A stretch of 64,000 bases of DNA from Haliclystus octoradiatus. Lineage: Eukaryota > Cnidaria > Staurozoa > Stauromedusae > Haliclystidae. Below are positions 23,406 through 29,753 of this stretch, piece by piece. The notes under the pieces are model-generated. The model was not told where the DNA came from and made no database searches. It saw only the letters and a program-made list of their open reading frames with translations. The first letter of the stretch is position 1. Every line of letters starts with the position of its first letter. A program made the position numbers and the translations under genes. The stretch lies in NCBI GenBank assembly GCA_916610825.1, contig OU744447.1, positions 16,413,751 through 16,477,750 on the forward strand, read 5' to 3'.

Positions 23406-25745
23406 TGTCGCAGTTACATAAGTTGGGCCTCTTAAAAAATAAAACAATTTGCCTGATTGCATTTTGTAGGCATAAGAAATGAGGCTTCCAGGAGAGTTAG
23501 ACAGCCTCCTAAATCATCTGATTTTCGTTGTATACCCATACTACATATTCTGATCAGATCTTTCAAAAGTTTCACAAATATTTAGTTACAGGTTCCTCGA
23601 TATTAAAACAGGCTAATATGCTGTGTGCATAGGCTATAAACGTTTGAGATGAAATTCTTGCCCAATGTTTTGTCTAAATTTTTGATATTTCAGATGGTTA
23701 CTTCTTTATCAAGGTTTTTATCAAATTGCACCTGTTCTATTATATGCTTCTGAAACGTGGGTTCTATCAACCTCACTATTGACCCGACTTGACTCAGCTT
23801 ATGACCCCATGCTTCGGCATGCTTTAGGAGTACATTGGCCCAACTTACTGTCTACTGCTAAACTTAGGAAACTTTCCCCTTCTGCCTCTGCTATTGCTCA
23901 CCAACTTCAGATGTCTTTTTAGGTCACATCGAAAGATCAAAGACGTATGCCCCTCAACCGCTCCATGACATCCTTCATTGGCAACCGAAGGAGATGCTTC
24001 GACGGGGCTATGGTAGAGTAGTATCTTTTCATAATGTTTTGTATGTGAATTGTGTTATTTAAAAGTTTCTTTGTCAGCTATGTCTGACCGTGTTTTGTGG
24101 CGTTCTTTATGTAGCAAATATGTAAGGCGTAAGAGGGACGGCACATTCCTATAATGTGACTGTCTATACTACTACTATCAAATTGCATGACGATTGTAGT
24201 GTTGTATCATTAGCAAGAAATAAGTTGAGGAGAAGATGTTACACTATCAAATCATAAGAAACTGGCGTACAGTTTCCTATGAGCTATTGATATTTGGCAC
24301 ACAGAGGACACGTAAAGAGAAAACTGTAAGACTAATAGGTCGGCATGGATGAGCCAGGAATCACACAGTTAGCTTCAGATATAAACAATGTATTCTCGAC
24401 GGAGATCAACAAGTAATAGAGGGAACAACACATGCAAACAATCTATATAACTGTTAGGCTACTAATCACATGACACAAAGCACCAATCACAATACAAAAA
24501 CAAGAAGGCGAGTGATGTTCACCTTAGAGTTTTCTCCTGAAGTGACTCGAGTGATTTGTAATATAGCTTGCACAACTTTTACAAACATTGACATGACTTT
24601 TTTGGCAGTAAAATGTTTTTGGAAACTCCTGATTAAATTGGAAATTCTCACTTGTGATGTCAAGCTAGAATTGTAAGATTGATTGTGTTTTCGAACCTAG
24701 TTTTGATATAGTGATTTTGCGTCATGACTCTAAACCAATCAGATTGATTGAATTGATTCCGTTATAATGCAATAACACCTGGCTTCTTGATGTTGGATTA
24801 TCCTCATCAAATACTGCTCTATATTATCGAATCCATGATGTTTTCATTTTTGCAAATAATAATTTGCTAAACTGTGTACCAATGTACTTAAAACTTATAT
24901 AGGGGTGGCGTGTACTATACATTGCGTGGGATACAAACCCTAGATAGAACATTCAAAAATTATTTCTGTTCTTAATTGATATCTATGGGTGCAGTTCTAT
25001 GATATTCATTTAAAAATAAAATTAATTCAAGGACATGTTAGAATATATTTTATGCTGTTATGCCAAGTAGGCCTATGAAATAGTGGGCTTGAATCGTAAC
25101 CGATGTTACTCAGAAGCTATTACTGCTGAATGGATGCTAGCCAAGAAATCAAGGCCAGTTATGCAATTACCGTAAACAAAGGCTACTATAATTAATATAT
25201 ACATCCAATAAACAAAATAGTTCCCGTTATCAAAAGCGGCAGAACAGCTTGAGACTAATCCTTTACTGTTTTTTGTCTGCCATGTGAGATTGATTACAAG
25301 ATAAAACAATGCGGGAAAAGATCAACATCAACAAACAACGAGACTGACCTTCATTAATTCTTCTAAACAACATTGGATGATATTTTGATCGTTTAGCTGA
25401 AACTGGCTGACATAACATAGGTCTACTTGTATCGCATGTAACTTGAAAACAAGATTTTCGTAACATTAACGCGACATTACAATCATCATTTGAGCAACAT
25501 AATTCTACACATTCATCAAAATCCTCCACAGTTCCAAGCTTTTTATAGAGACCAGCTCTTTTACCACCACTTAAAGCATATCCCTCGTGGTATTCACCTT
25601 GTTTACATTTTTCTAATAAGTCGCTTTTATGCCGCGCTAGACCGTACTTGAAGTTTGCTATAAGGATCATAACAGTGAAAATTAGGCCAAGTTTCTCTCC
25701 ACTTGAAGGCCATTTGATCCACCTAATGGAGTCAAAACTCCTCAT
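228..25745 (-). CDS. KIAA0319L: KIAA0319/KIAA0319L-like type I membrane protein with MANSC, Frizzled-type CRD, PKD repeats, C6 module and TM
   Basis: Exons in transcript order: 25349-25745, 23139-23178, 20563-20948, 19668-19999, 19504-19561, 18983-19066, 18593-18700, 18074-18171, 17061-17151, 16581-16673, 15936-16080, 15257-15321, 14424-14524, 14057-14116, 5860-6024, 5425-5516, 4942-5090, 4506-4657, 4092-4230, 2802-2872, 1818-2049, 927-1049, 312-402, 228-276. All borders are GT-AG and every junction keeps frame. The product is about 1,105 residues: hydrophobic leader, MANSC, ten-Cys FZ-type CRD, Thr/Pro stalk, five PKD-like domains, juxtamembrane domain, six-Cys EGF-like module, TM helix. Apart from the CRD this is the order of vertebrate KIAA0319 and KIAA0319L, membrane glycoproteins linked to neuronal migration and trafficking; vertebrate KIAA0319L is the AAV receptor. 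The start has an in-frame stop 21 nt upstream (25767-25769). The last exon is the weakest part; see the tail entry. I cannot say which vertebrate paralogue is closer, as the gene probably predates their split. Confidence 0.9.
312..402 (-). CDS. KIAA0319L: Exon 23 of the KIAA0319-like gene: transmembrane helix (91 nt)
   Basis: The 91-nt exon enters in phase 1 and leaves in phase 2. It encodes D-WSILYVSVSLFGILLVF, then IGMAWVLCYCFS, a single membrane-spanning helix. Vertebrate KIAA0319 has the same (W/D)-S-I-x-Y-V start directly after the C6 module. Transmembrane exons of identical length and phase occur in two multi-MANSC genes of this window (31200-31290 and 52241-52331). Confidence 0.88.
312..926. 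other. Intron 22 of the KIAA0319-like gene with dispersed repeat
   Basis: Apart from the transmembrane exon (312-402), this stretch is intronic. Positions 745-830 match 24259-24330 (shared ggcg(c/t)acagtttcctatgagctatt). Part of it (about 790-825) appears as reverse complement at 24529-24552. This is a dispersed inverted-repeat element of unknown family. Confidence 0.5.
927..2872 (-). CDS. KIAA0319L: Exons 20-22 of the KIAA0319-like gene: juxtamembrane domain and cysteine-rich C6 (EGF-like) module
   Basis: Exons 2802-2872 and 1818-2049 encode LVELYLDVDILKFSEENKK then LLRKLSVLLNVDDGNVVV. This matches the conserved vertebrate region between the PKD domains and the C6 module. Exon 927-1049 has six cysteines in the order NNCSGHGICDKNTKQCVC...ESNC, the diagnostic SGHG-C C6 module of KIAA0319 just outside the membrane. 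The exon ends in phase 1, completed by the first two bases of the transmembrane exon to give Asp. Confidence 0.88.
1418..1503. repeat. Small fold-back repeat
   Basis: The left arm (ggtttttattgttttgcacg followed by acgttt) is the imperfect reverse complement of the right arm (agaaacgtcttgaaaaataa followed by taaaaacc). The result is an intronic hairpin of about 85 bp, probably a MITE remnant. No coding content. Confidence 0.45.
3240..3375. repeat. Degenerate GATTAGATCGGATT tandem repeats in an intron
   Basis: Several imperfect copies of gattagatcgga run through 3310-3370. Related wording (ttagatccggttagatac) occurs near 56190. The rest of the intron between 2872 and 4092 shows nothing I can name. 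Confidence 0.45.
4092..6024 (-). CDS. KIAA0319L: Exons 15-19 of the KIAA0319-like gene: end of PKD3, PKD4 and PKD5
   Basis: Exon 5860-6024 ends PKD3 (VGDYTFILKVTDVSGQS) and opens PKD4 (NAPPVADAGPDK). Exons 5425-5516 and 4942-5090 complete PKD4 (LDASKSTDDQKIVKYSWEKV, then FAVVVTDERGLSSKDTVTV). Exons 4506-4657 and 4092-4230 form PKD5 (PPIANAGQDVVVVLPNRAA...YTFTLAVTDNKG). Five PKD repeats equals the number in vertebrate KIAA0319 proteins. Confidence 0.88.
6419..6556. repeat. Dispersed inverted-end repeat abutting the retroelement
   Basis: The element begins atgagaattcaaaa and ends gaaaattctcat, which are reverse complements. The inner text (atagtctgaaatctaggata, then tttcaatggg) recurs with divergence at 31414-31552 and 45705-45830. 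This copy ends just before the A1 repeat of the retroelement. Confidence 0.55.
6557..7232 (+). repeat. A1 repeat of the retroelement, with internal TGTGCTATACTGCAC array
   Basis: It matches 12890-13565 almost base for base (offset 6,333 bp). From about 7017 to 7195 it holds about seven imperfect copies of a 15-17-bp word, tgtgctatactgcac, itself partly palindromic. These could be regulatory or replication-related; that is inference. About 100 bp of A1 (6782-6880) is repeated at 7234-7332, just inside the element. Confidence 0.85.
7541..8662 (+). pseudogene. Gag-like ORF of the retroelement with one in-frame stop
   Basis: One reading frame runs from ATG 7541 to the stop after NTQRN at 8662, about 373 codons, broken only by TAG at 8216-8218 (context CGC TAG CGG). 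The N-terminal 140 residues are Ser/Thr/Gln/Ala-rich. Near the break it reads DILSWVEAFGIYMMI, and after it LLIIRTFRQFSGHCWLHYDR, typical of YR-retroelement Gag cores. The C-terminal part has a Cys/His cluster, CRSWNDGQCAYKEGLCRNVH then KCSNCNFNHPFVNC, like the zinc finger of DIRS-group Gag proteins. The stop either inactivates this copy or requires readthrough. I treat it as a mutation because the recombinase has a similar single stop. Confidence 0.8.
8663..10121 (+). other. Non-coding spacer between gag and RT, with A26 tract
   Basis: This 1.46-kb stretch has no convincing ORF. It contains a run of 26 A (9434-9459) and ends in a pyrimidine tract with AG (ctattttttag, 10111-10121), resembling a splice acceptor immediately before the RT reading frame. 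Either an intron joins gag to RT in a spliced transcript, or another sequence has inserted here. Confidence 0.45.
10122..11731 (+). CDS. Reverse transcriptase-RNase H of the YR retroelement
   Basis: The frame is open from 10094 and has no ATG near its start; the conserved part begins TTGLPSVQEVTPLRVGRFAE. It encodes about 535 residues. RT motifs are intact: WRLIVDLSSPRGFSVNDGI, the catalytic KFDVEAAYRNV, LPFGLRSAPFIF, the active site YLDDFILVG, and LGIELDS. RNase H follows with IQTDASGVVGYGAF, the Glu in AYKELFPIV, the Asp in QCDNQAVVAI and the Asp in SNCIADALSR. All catalytic acids are present. The 3' end overlaps the recombinase ORF by about 85 bp in another frame. Expression may need splicing or reinitiation because no start codon is evident. 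Confidence 0.88.
11647..12672 (+). pseudogene. Tyrosine recombinase of the YR retroelement with one in-frame TGA
   Basis: A single frame runs from 11647 to 12672 and is interrupted only by TGA at 12031-12033 (GTC CAA TGA ACA), most simply a CGA to TGA transition. The N-terminal SAM-like core-binding part contains LAPSTRRSYASAQRKFIAF. The catalytic part has the first Arg (YFGFLRAAELTVP), the H-x-x-R box (THSFRIGAATVAA) and the nucleophile Tyr (RWTSNAYLLYTRTD), so R-H-R-Y is intact. This enzyme would integrate the circular cDNA. The stop falls between the two domains and should abolish activity unless read through. Confidence 0.83.
12762..12893 (+). repeat. B1 repeat of the retroelement
   Basis: Matches B2 at 13658-13790 (offset 896 bp), starting tttggtggtgacaggtctgc and ending at gattttaaat. 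It lies just after the recombinase ORF and runs into A2. Confidence 0.85.
12890..13565 (+). repeat. A2 repeat of the retroelement
   Basis: Nearly identical to 6557-7232. It is sandwiched between B1 and B2, as expected of split direct repeats. The small ORF it contains is present in both copies and has no sign of coding function. Confidence 0.85.
13658..13790 (+). repeat. B2 repeat, right end of the retroelement
   Basis: Second copy of B. It ends gattttaaat at the genomic flank aagcatatga. The left flank of the element reads cagattaaat, so the two junctions share only a short ttaaat-like word. This fits recombinase-mediated insertion rather than target-site duplication. Confidence 0.8.
14057..18700 (-). 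CDS. KIAA0319L: Exons 7-14 of the KIAA0319-like gene: PKD domains 1, 2 and first half of 3
   Basis: PKD1 (18593-18700, 18074-18171, 17061-17151) reads VSAGENKVLTLPENKVSLYA...YEYNWYQVS...GIYQFKVVV, closely matching the first vertebrate KIAA0319 PKD. PKD2 (16581-16673, 15936-16080, 15257-15321) has LPTNEVVIDGS, then SSDDDKIAGYKWELL and the YTFKLTVTDSDG strand. PKD3 starts at 14424-14524 and 14057-14116 (PPVARAGNDVVLTMP...SSDDKGIVSYEWS). It is completed only after an 8-kb intron, by exon 5860-6024. PKD folds are Ig-like beta sandwiches that act as extracellular spacers and interaction sites. Confidence 0.88.
17228..17357. repeat. Palindromic MITE-like element with gttcatgaact repeats
   Basis: The outer arms (cccttgtgaaaaacagttca and its imperfect complement tgtttttcgcagggg, with flanking sequence) form an inverted repeat of about 33 bp. 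The middle holds several copies of the palindrome gttcatgaac. It lies in an intron of the KIAA0319-like gene. Confidence 0.55.
17879..18052. repeat. Dispersed element with GGTCTGACAAAA ends
   Basis: The left end ggtctgacaaaagtaggaat and right end attttgtcagaacc are inverted. Related copies occur at 47690-47790 and, more diverged, at 21238-21335 (shared aattttcttctgaatttg and a ggatcc-containing stretch). This is probably a small non-autonomous DNA transposon. Confidence 0.55.
18983..19999 (-). CDS. KIAA0319L: Exons 4-6 of the KIAA0319-like gene: Thr/Pro-rich mucin-like stalk
   Basis: Exons 19668-19999, 19504-19561 and 18983-19066 encode about 158 residues dominated by Thr, Pro and Ser (for example IPPTTTIPPVTATTTSETT and TTKKPTTTPIP). 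No globular pattern is visible. Such regions are normally heavily O-glycosylated extended linkers. This one separates the MANSC/CRD head from the PKD repeats, as the low-complexity region does in vertebrate KIAA0319. Confidence 0.8.
20563..20948 (-). CDS. KIAA0319L: Exon 3 of the KIAA0319-like gene: Frizzled-type cysteine-rich domain
   Basis: This 386-nt exon encodes a compact domain with exactly ten cysteines, in the spacing of the Frizzled CRD of ROR and MuSK receptors. It begins CQAYSGKSCAKYI, matching the C-x-x-Y-x-G-x-x-C opening of ROR-type CRDs. It continues with CREFALQSVCRYWLMQC and then C-x3-C-x7-C, and ends LPDCRQLPW...GSC, matching the conserved (L/I)P-x-C-x-x-LP ending. Such domains bind Wnts or lipids in other proteins. 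I do not recall one in vertebrate KIAA0319 proteins. Both borders are in frame with the neighbouring exons (23139-23178 and 19668-19999), so the domain belongs to this gene. Confidence 0.85.
22488..22925. repeat. Tandem pair of hairpin elements around gacaaagatgaggcaaaagcc
   Basis: The first copy is a near-perfect palindrome: about 32 bp from tatagaatagacacaaagat to ggcaaaagcctt is repeated inverted, with a loop of about 15 bp (22544-22625). The second copy (from about 22690 to 22925) has the same left arm and preceding sequence (agtgctcaatgttgggtaaa). It keeps about 120 bp between arms, with further inverted words (cagagtttc / gaaactctg). The first looks like an internally deleted version of the second. 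Confidence 0.65.
23003..23067. repeat. (GATT)n microsatellite
   Basis: About 14 tandem gatt/tgat units in a simple run, inside intron 2 of the KIAA0319-like gene. Confidence 0.9.
23704..24010 (+). pseudogene. Fragment of a LINE-type retrotransposon RT C-terminal region
   Basis: The plus strand reads APVLLYASETWVLSTSLLTR then LDSAYDPMLRHALGVHWPN. This is the familiar (L/Y)GSETW-...-LD-AH(D/K)-x-LR-x-LG-(V/I)-x-W pattern downstream of the RT domain in many non-LTR elements. A stop follows after HQLQMSF, and further remnants (QRRMPLNRS) continue. It is too decayed and short to be active. The exact clade is not determined. Confidence 0.7.
24259..24552. repeat. Dispersed inverted-end repeat, relative of 745-830
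   Basis: The left part matches 745-800. The right end (gttttctcctgaagtgactc at about 24529-24548) is the reverse complement of 795-820, so the family has inverted termini. Confidence 0.5.
25349..25745 (-). CDS. KIAA0319L: Exon 1 of the KIAA0319-like gene: leader and MANSC domain
   Basis: The 132-codon exon starts MRSFDSIRW and has a hydrophobic stretch (LGLIFTVMILIANF) at about residues 19-32, which would act as a signal sequence with a long n-region. The MANSC domain covers about residues 47-130. Its eight cysteines fit the family pattern C...C-x3-CC-x4-C...C-x4-C-x7-C, and it has the GG-x-RAG motif (GGKRAGLYKKLG) and CNVALML. The exon ends in phase 1 with donor gtcagt. Unlike most MANSC copies in the window, it has no Asn-x-Thr sequon before the GG motif. 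Confidence 0.9.
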
Positions 25746-26465
25746 ATTGGCTAATAATATGTCTCCTTATTGTAGTTACGCTGGTTTGTAATCCGTAATT
25801 GATTTAAAAATTTTCATTTTGAGTCTTTTAAGACTTGGACAAGGAACGACGATTAAAATGGCCAACAACAAGAAAACACCAGGCGAAATTGTTTGTAAGA
25901 AGATGGTGAATGATGAGGCTTAATCAAAATGGTAGGCTGCGACGTGTTGACGTGTCAATCATTCTTACAATTGATACACATTGATATAAATACAACCAGA
26001 AACTACTTCTCGCATCAAATATCCATTTTCTTTTCCAATCCCTGAAGCTTTAGATATTGAGTAAAATAAGACTGTTGTAAGAATATTGCGTTTGGAAAAG
26101 TTGATCAATAACAAAGGATATATAAATATGATTTCAATCTACTGGATTTTGATCTAGATAATAGCGGATTAGAGTAAATTATATCTTGAAATATTGAGCA
26201 GCAATTTATTTAGTTGACACAATAAAAATATCCATCAAACGAATAACGTTTGATGCTTATCTTTCATTTTCAACGTTCTCAAACCAATTAAGGGAGATAT
26301 GATTTATATAATCTTGTCTAGATAAACGGATTTTAGCTTTGACGAGTTCGGATTAAGGTACATTTTGGCGGGAAAGTTGAACCACGCTCCATGCTATGAT
26401 GAAAGTCAATATTGATTGATTAATTACATTATTCTAAATTTCTAATAAATCAATTCAAAACCAAA
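25746..26465. promoter_or_regulatory. Divergent intergenic region between the KIAA0319-like gene and REC114
   Basis: 720 bp separate the two start codons, which point away from each other, so the promoters of both genes must lie here or in 5' UTR introns. A 21-codon ORF from 25857 is not conserved with anything I know. I can name no specific element. Confidence 0.5.
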
Positions 26466-29163
26466 ATGTCTAATGTAAAATGTTGGGAGATTTCCAAATA
26501 TGCAAGATTTATTTTAAATAATTGTAATAGTAAATCACCGAATAGCAATTGGAAAGTAAGTATAATGAAACGTAATATTTTGCGGTAAGCCTTGCAATTC
26601 ATAATTTGCTCACCCCGTTGACTTTTGAAAATCAGGAAGTATCTTTCGAGTACCTCAAATACAGTACCTGATTAAGCATGAACTTATATGTGCAATTTAC
26701 GAGAAAAGCGATACTTGCAGAATAGATAGTTCCATGATAATTAGGATTTGCAAACCGCAATTGGTATTCAGGATTTGTCAAGAGATCAAATTGTCGCTTG
26801 ATCAAATGATTCATAATTTCCTGTTTTTCATTCTAGATTTGGGAAGGAGGTCCTACCAATGAAATTTATATTTCTTTAAACGACCCTTTGAGCCTTGTAA
26901 TTAGACATGGAACACTGATACTGGTACTTTTATACTCTTTATATCATCGTGATTTGTCTTTGTTGAGATATACTCTTATTCATTAGTGTATAGTGTATAT
27001 TGCTGTTAATTGCGTCCGTTCCACAGTCAAACCTGTTCTAACGGTCACCTATACAATGTCCACCTCTCTATAATGGTCATTCTAGCAATTATCATACTAA
27101 TTTCCATCGAATCGACCCTGTATATAAAGACCACATGCAGTTTTTCTACTAGTTGGTCTGATTTTCAAATCAAATTATTTCATTTCATTTGCTTCTATTT
27201 AATTGTATTGATGGTTAGCAGCTATGCATCTACATCCAAGAATGCGACAAGATAATACGTAGAGTATTCCATAATCCTGATTCATCATCATACGATGATT
27301 GTATATATCAAAGAAATGCAGTAATAATTTCAAAACGTGGAGGCAGTCAAATGAAAAAAATTATTTCGAATCTTCTAATCACAAAAGTTAACTTCCATAT
27401 TCCAGGAATCTTTCTCTCTTCATGGTTCTGAGAAGTGGTTGAAAGGAGTAAGAAACGGTGATAGTATGTTATTCATACACAAAATCAAGGTACAGTCGAA
27501 CCCGTTCTAACGGTCACCTCTATGTACCGCAGCCACCTTTCTATAGTGGTCACTCTCGCAATGTCTAAAATAGTATTTTCTATTGAATCAACCCTTTGCA
27601 TAAAGGTCACCTGGATATAGTGGTCAATTATCTAACTCTCATAGATGACAATTATATACAGGTTTCATTAAATATGAATACAGATGGACTGAAATAGCAT
27701 CAATAGACTTTTATGGTGATTCTGATAGCCATTTTAAAGGTTTTGAGTAATACAGACATACCAATTTGAAAATTCCTTATAAAACTAAAATGTGTAGTGT
27801 CAAAACTTTTACTTCCCTGGAGTGTGATTCTAATTAAACTTGTATAAAAACTTCCACAAATCTGAAAAAATTCATATTCATGCGTAAAAAAAGTTTCTGG
27901 TCACCTCTATTTAACAATGAAATCAGCATCAGCATCTCTGACATCAGCTCAATCAAGAGCTGTACAAAAATCTTTTGTCCGATAGAAAACATGCAGTGAC
28001 TCCAATGAATATTGAGTTATCATCAAAAGTGTGTCATCAAATGTCGCTTACGTTAACTTTATAAGGGCTGGTCATCTTCCATTTATCATTCATCGTCATT
28101 ATAACATTCATTTTTTATAATTCGAATGCAAGGCAGTAATAAATTTTTATACAAGACTGATAAAACTTCTTTTTTTCTTTTATCTAGGATCAAAGTAGAA
28201 AATTCCGAATTAAATTTTCAGCACTATCATCAAGTTCATCGATCACCCAATGTTTACAATTTACAAAATTAATAAGCAGTTATGTTACAATAAGTAATTT
28301 AGACGACAGTAGTGAAACAAGTCAGAATTCTCAGGTAATTAATATTAATTTACAAAGTAATGATGTTGAGATGTCTGCAGTTAACAAACCAACGGAAATC
28401 ACCATACAAGATTCTTTGAAGGTAAGAGTTTCGATCATATAGTGACAATATATTTATCATGGTATTATTGATTGAATGTAGAATTTAAGGACCATGATAG
28501 CAATTCATCTCGTTGGGTTGTCGTATGACGCTACAATGTCTATGCATTGTTCAATAAATGGCAATTAAAGGATTTAAAGTAGGTTCAATTTTGCCTAACG
28601 AAACGGGCGATTTGCTTGACGAAAAGGCGTGGCATTTGCATATATGGGAGCTTCAGTACTGTAATAGCGTCAAAAACTGTACGATCTTTGCAATCTTTGA
28701 CCCAAAATCGTTATTGGGGGGTCAACCCCCAGGGTTTGCAGAAGTGGGTTTTGACATATCCGAATTCTATATACAATGACCACTATGAATATCTTTCCAC
28801 ATTAGCATGGATATAACACAAGACATTTTTAATATGTCTCTTAATTTGAGGTCAATTTTTTCTCGTTATGAACTAAAATTTATTTGTATAAAAATTCTGA
28901 TGCAAAGTATTTTTATTGCTATTTAATTTTTCATACAACCACACTTTTATCTCAATTGTGTTCACTAGATTCAATTTTCATTCCTGTAGTCACTGCTTAA
29001 TGACGAGGACATAGATATACCATTACATTATCAAACTAGTAATATTCCAACACAAAGAATTAAAGACTTTTTACAAATTTGTTTACTCGACCCAAGTTTT
29101 CCTTCGTTCGTGGTTGAAGTTGAGAATTCACTCAAAGAAATTGCAAGTGAAAATGTTTGCTGA
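26466..29163 (+). CDS. REC114: REC114 meiotic recombination protein
   Basis: Five exons: 26466-26555, 26837-26923, 27406-27489, 28188-28421, 28990-29163. All introns are phase 0 and GT-AG; the product is 222 residues. In animals and yeast REC114 acts with MEI4 (and IHO1/MEI1-type partners) on meiotic chromosome axes to enable SPO11/TOPOVIBL breaks. Exons 1-4 align with the REC114 PH-like domain: W-x-x-x-x-YAR near the start; WEGGP...LVIRHGTLIL; ESFSLHGSEKWLKGVRNGDS; QSRKFRIKFSA, then QCLQFTKLISSYVTI. The last exon carries the C-terminal MEI4-binding-type helix, IKDFLQICLLDPSFPSFVVE then VENSLKEIA. A Ser/Asn-rich linker joins the two. An in-frame TAA lies upstream of the ATG. Donor 2 (gtactt) is weak. 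A candidate poly(A) signal is at 29633-29638. Confidence 0.9.
27015..27135. repeat. Pogo-like terminal repeat remnant (REC114 intron 2)
   Basis: cagtcaaacctgttctaacg-gtcacc followed by cctctctataatggtca resembles the CAGT-(A/C)AACC...(T/A)ACGGTCACC ends of pogo/Tigger-type DNA transposons. Relatives in the window: 27492-27640, 39040-39180 and part of 52436-52515. Confidence 0.5.
27492..27640. repeat. Pogo-like repeat starting at the REC114 exon 3 donor
   Basis: cagtcgaacccgttctaacg begins two bases after the exon 3 GT donor, and the two intervening bases are TA. It shares ctaaaatagtattttctatt with the copy at 39040-39180. Confidence 0.55.
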
Positions 29164-29753
29164 AAAAGCAATGCATGCAAGAAAAATTTCAATAATAGAC
29201 AACGTGTATCTTCTGCTGCTAACTTATGACTTATTGATCATACAAAAAGTATTTTATTATTATTTTTTTAGCTCTGCTATTATGTATAATCAGTTAAAGT
29301 GGTAGATCTATAAAGTTATCACTTATATCTATATATATATATAAATTATTAGATAGCCATATCATAATAATCTATAGGAGGTTGTAATTATTGCAGAAAT
29401 AACACTCTATATAACATAAATACAATAATGTTAATATGGATTAAAATTGATAAATACTCATTCTCATCTCAATCTCGAATAGCTATACGTAAGAAGCGGA
29501 TAACAATTGCCAACAATTTGACAAATAAAATGTTATTTGCAGATAGATTCCAATGCTAGTTGGAGAGTAACTTGAGATCGTAGAGAATAACCAGCAGCTA
29601 TTACAAGAAGAACTCTCTTTATTCATAAATGCAATAAAACTTGCTTTCCATTTATTTAACTGTCAGACAATGTTTCTCTGTATACGTAAATATATGTTTA
29701 TTCTTTGAAGAAGTATTATAAAAAGTGATTTTTTCCTGCCGAATTTTCTTCTT
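29164..29753. other. Convergent intergenic region between REC114 and MANSC gene 2
   Basis: The 590 bp hold the 3' ends of both genes. AATAAA on the plus strand (29633-29638) suits REC114. The reverse-complement tttatt at about 29697-29702 could serve the minus-strand gene. No other feature recognised. Confidence 0.45.

Larger units (their letters stand above)
23179..25348. other. Intron 1 of the KIAA0319-like gene (2.2 kb)
   Basis: It carries AT microsatellites (about 23375-23406), a LINE-like RT fragment (23704-24010) and an inverted-end dispersed repeat (24259-24552). I see no coding exon. Confidence 0.6.

Noticed and set aside
25857..25922. 21-codon ORF with good ATG context upstream of REC114
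   Set aside because: It ends at a stop and does not join REC114 exon 1 in frame. It may be 5' UTR, but nothing supports a protein.
28558..28816. Two overlapping ORFs in REC114 intron 4
   Set aside because: Flanked by the clear exon 4 donor and exon 5 acceptor. No domain; likely repeat-derived.
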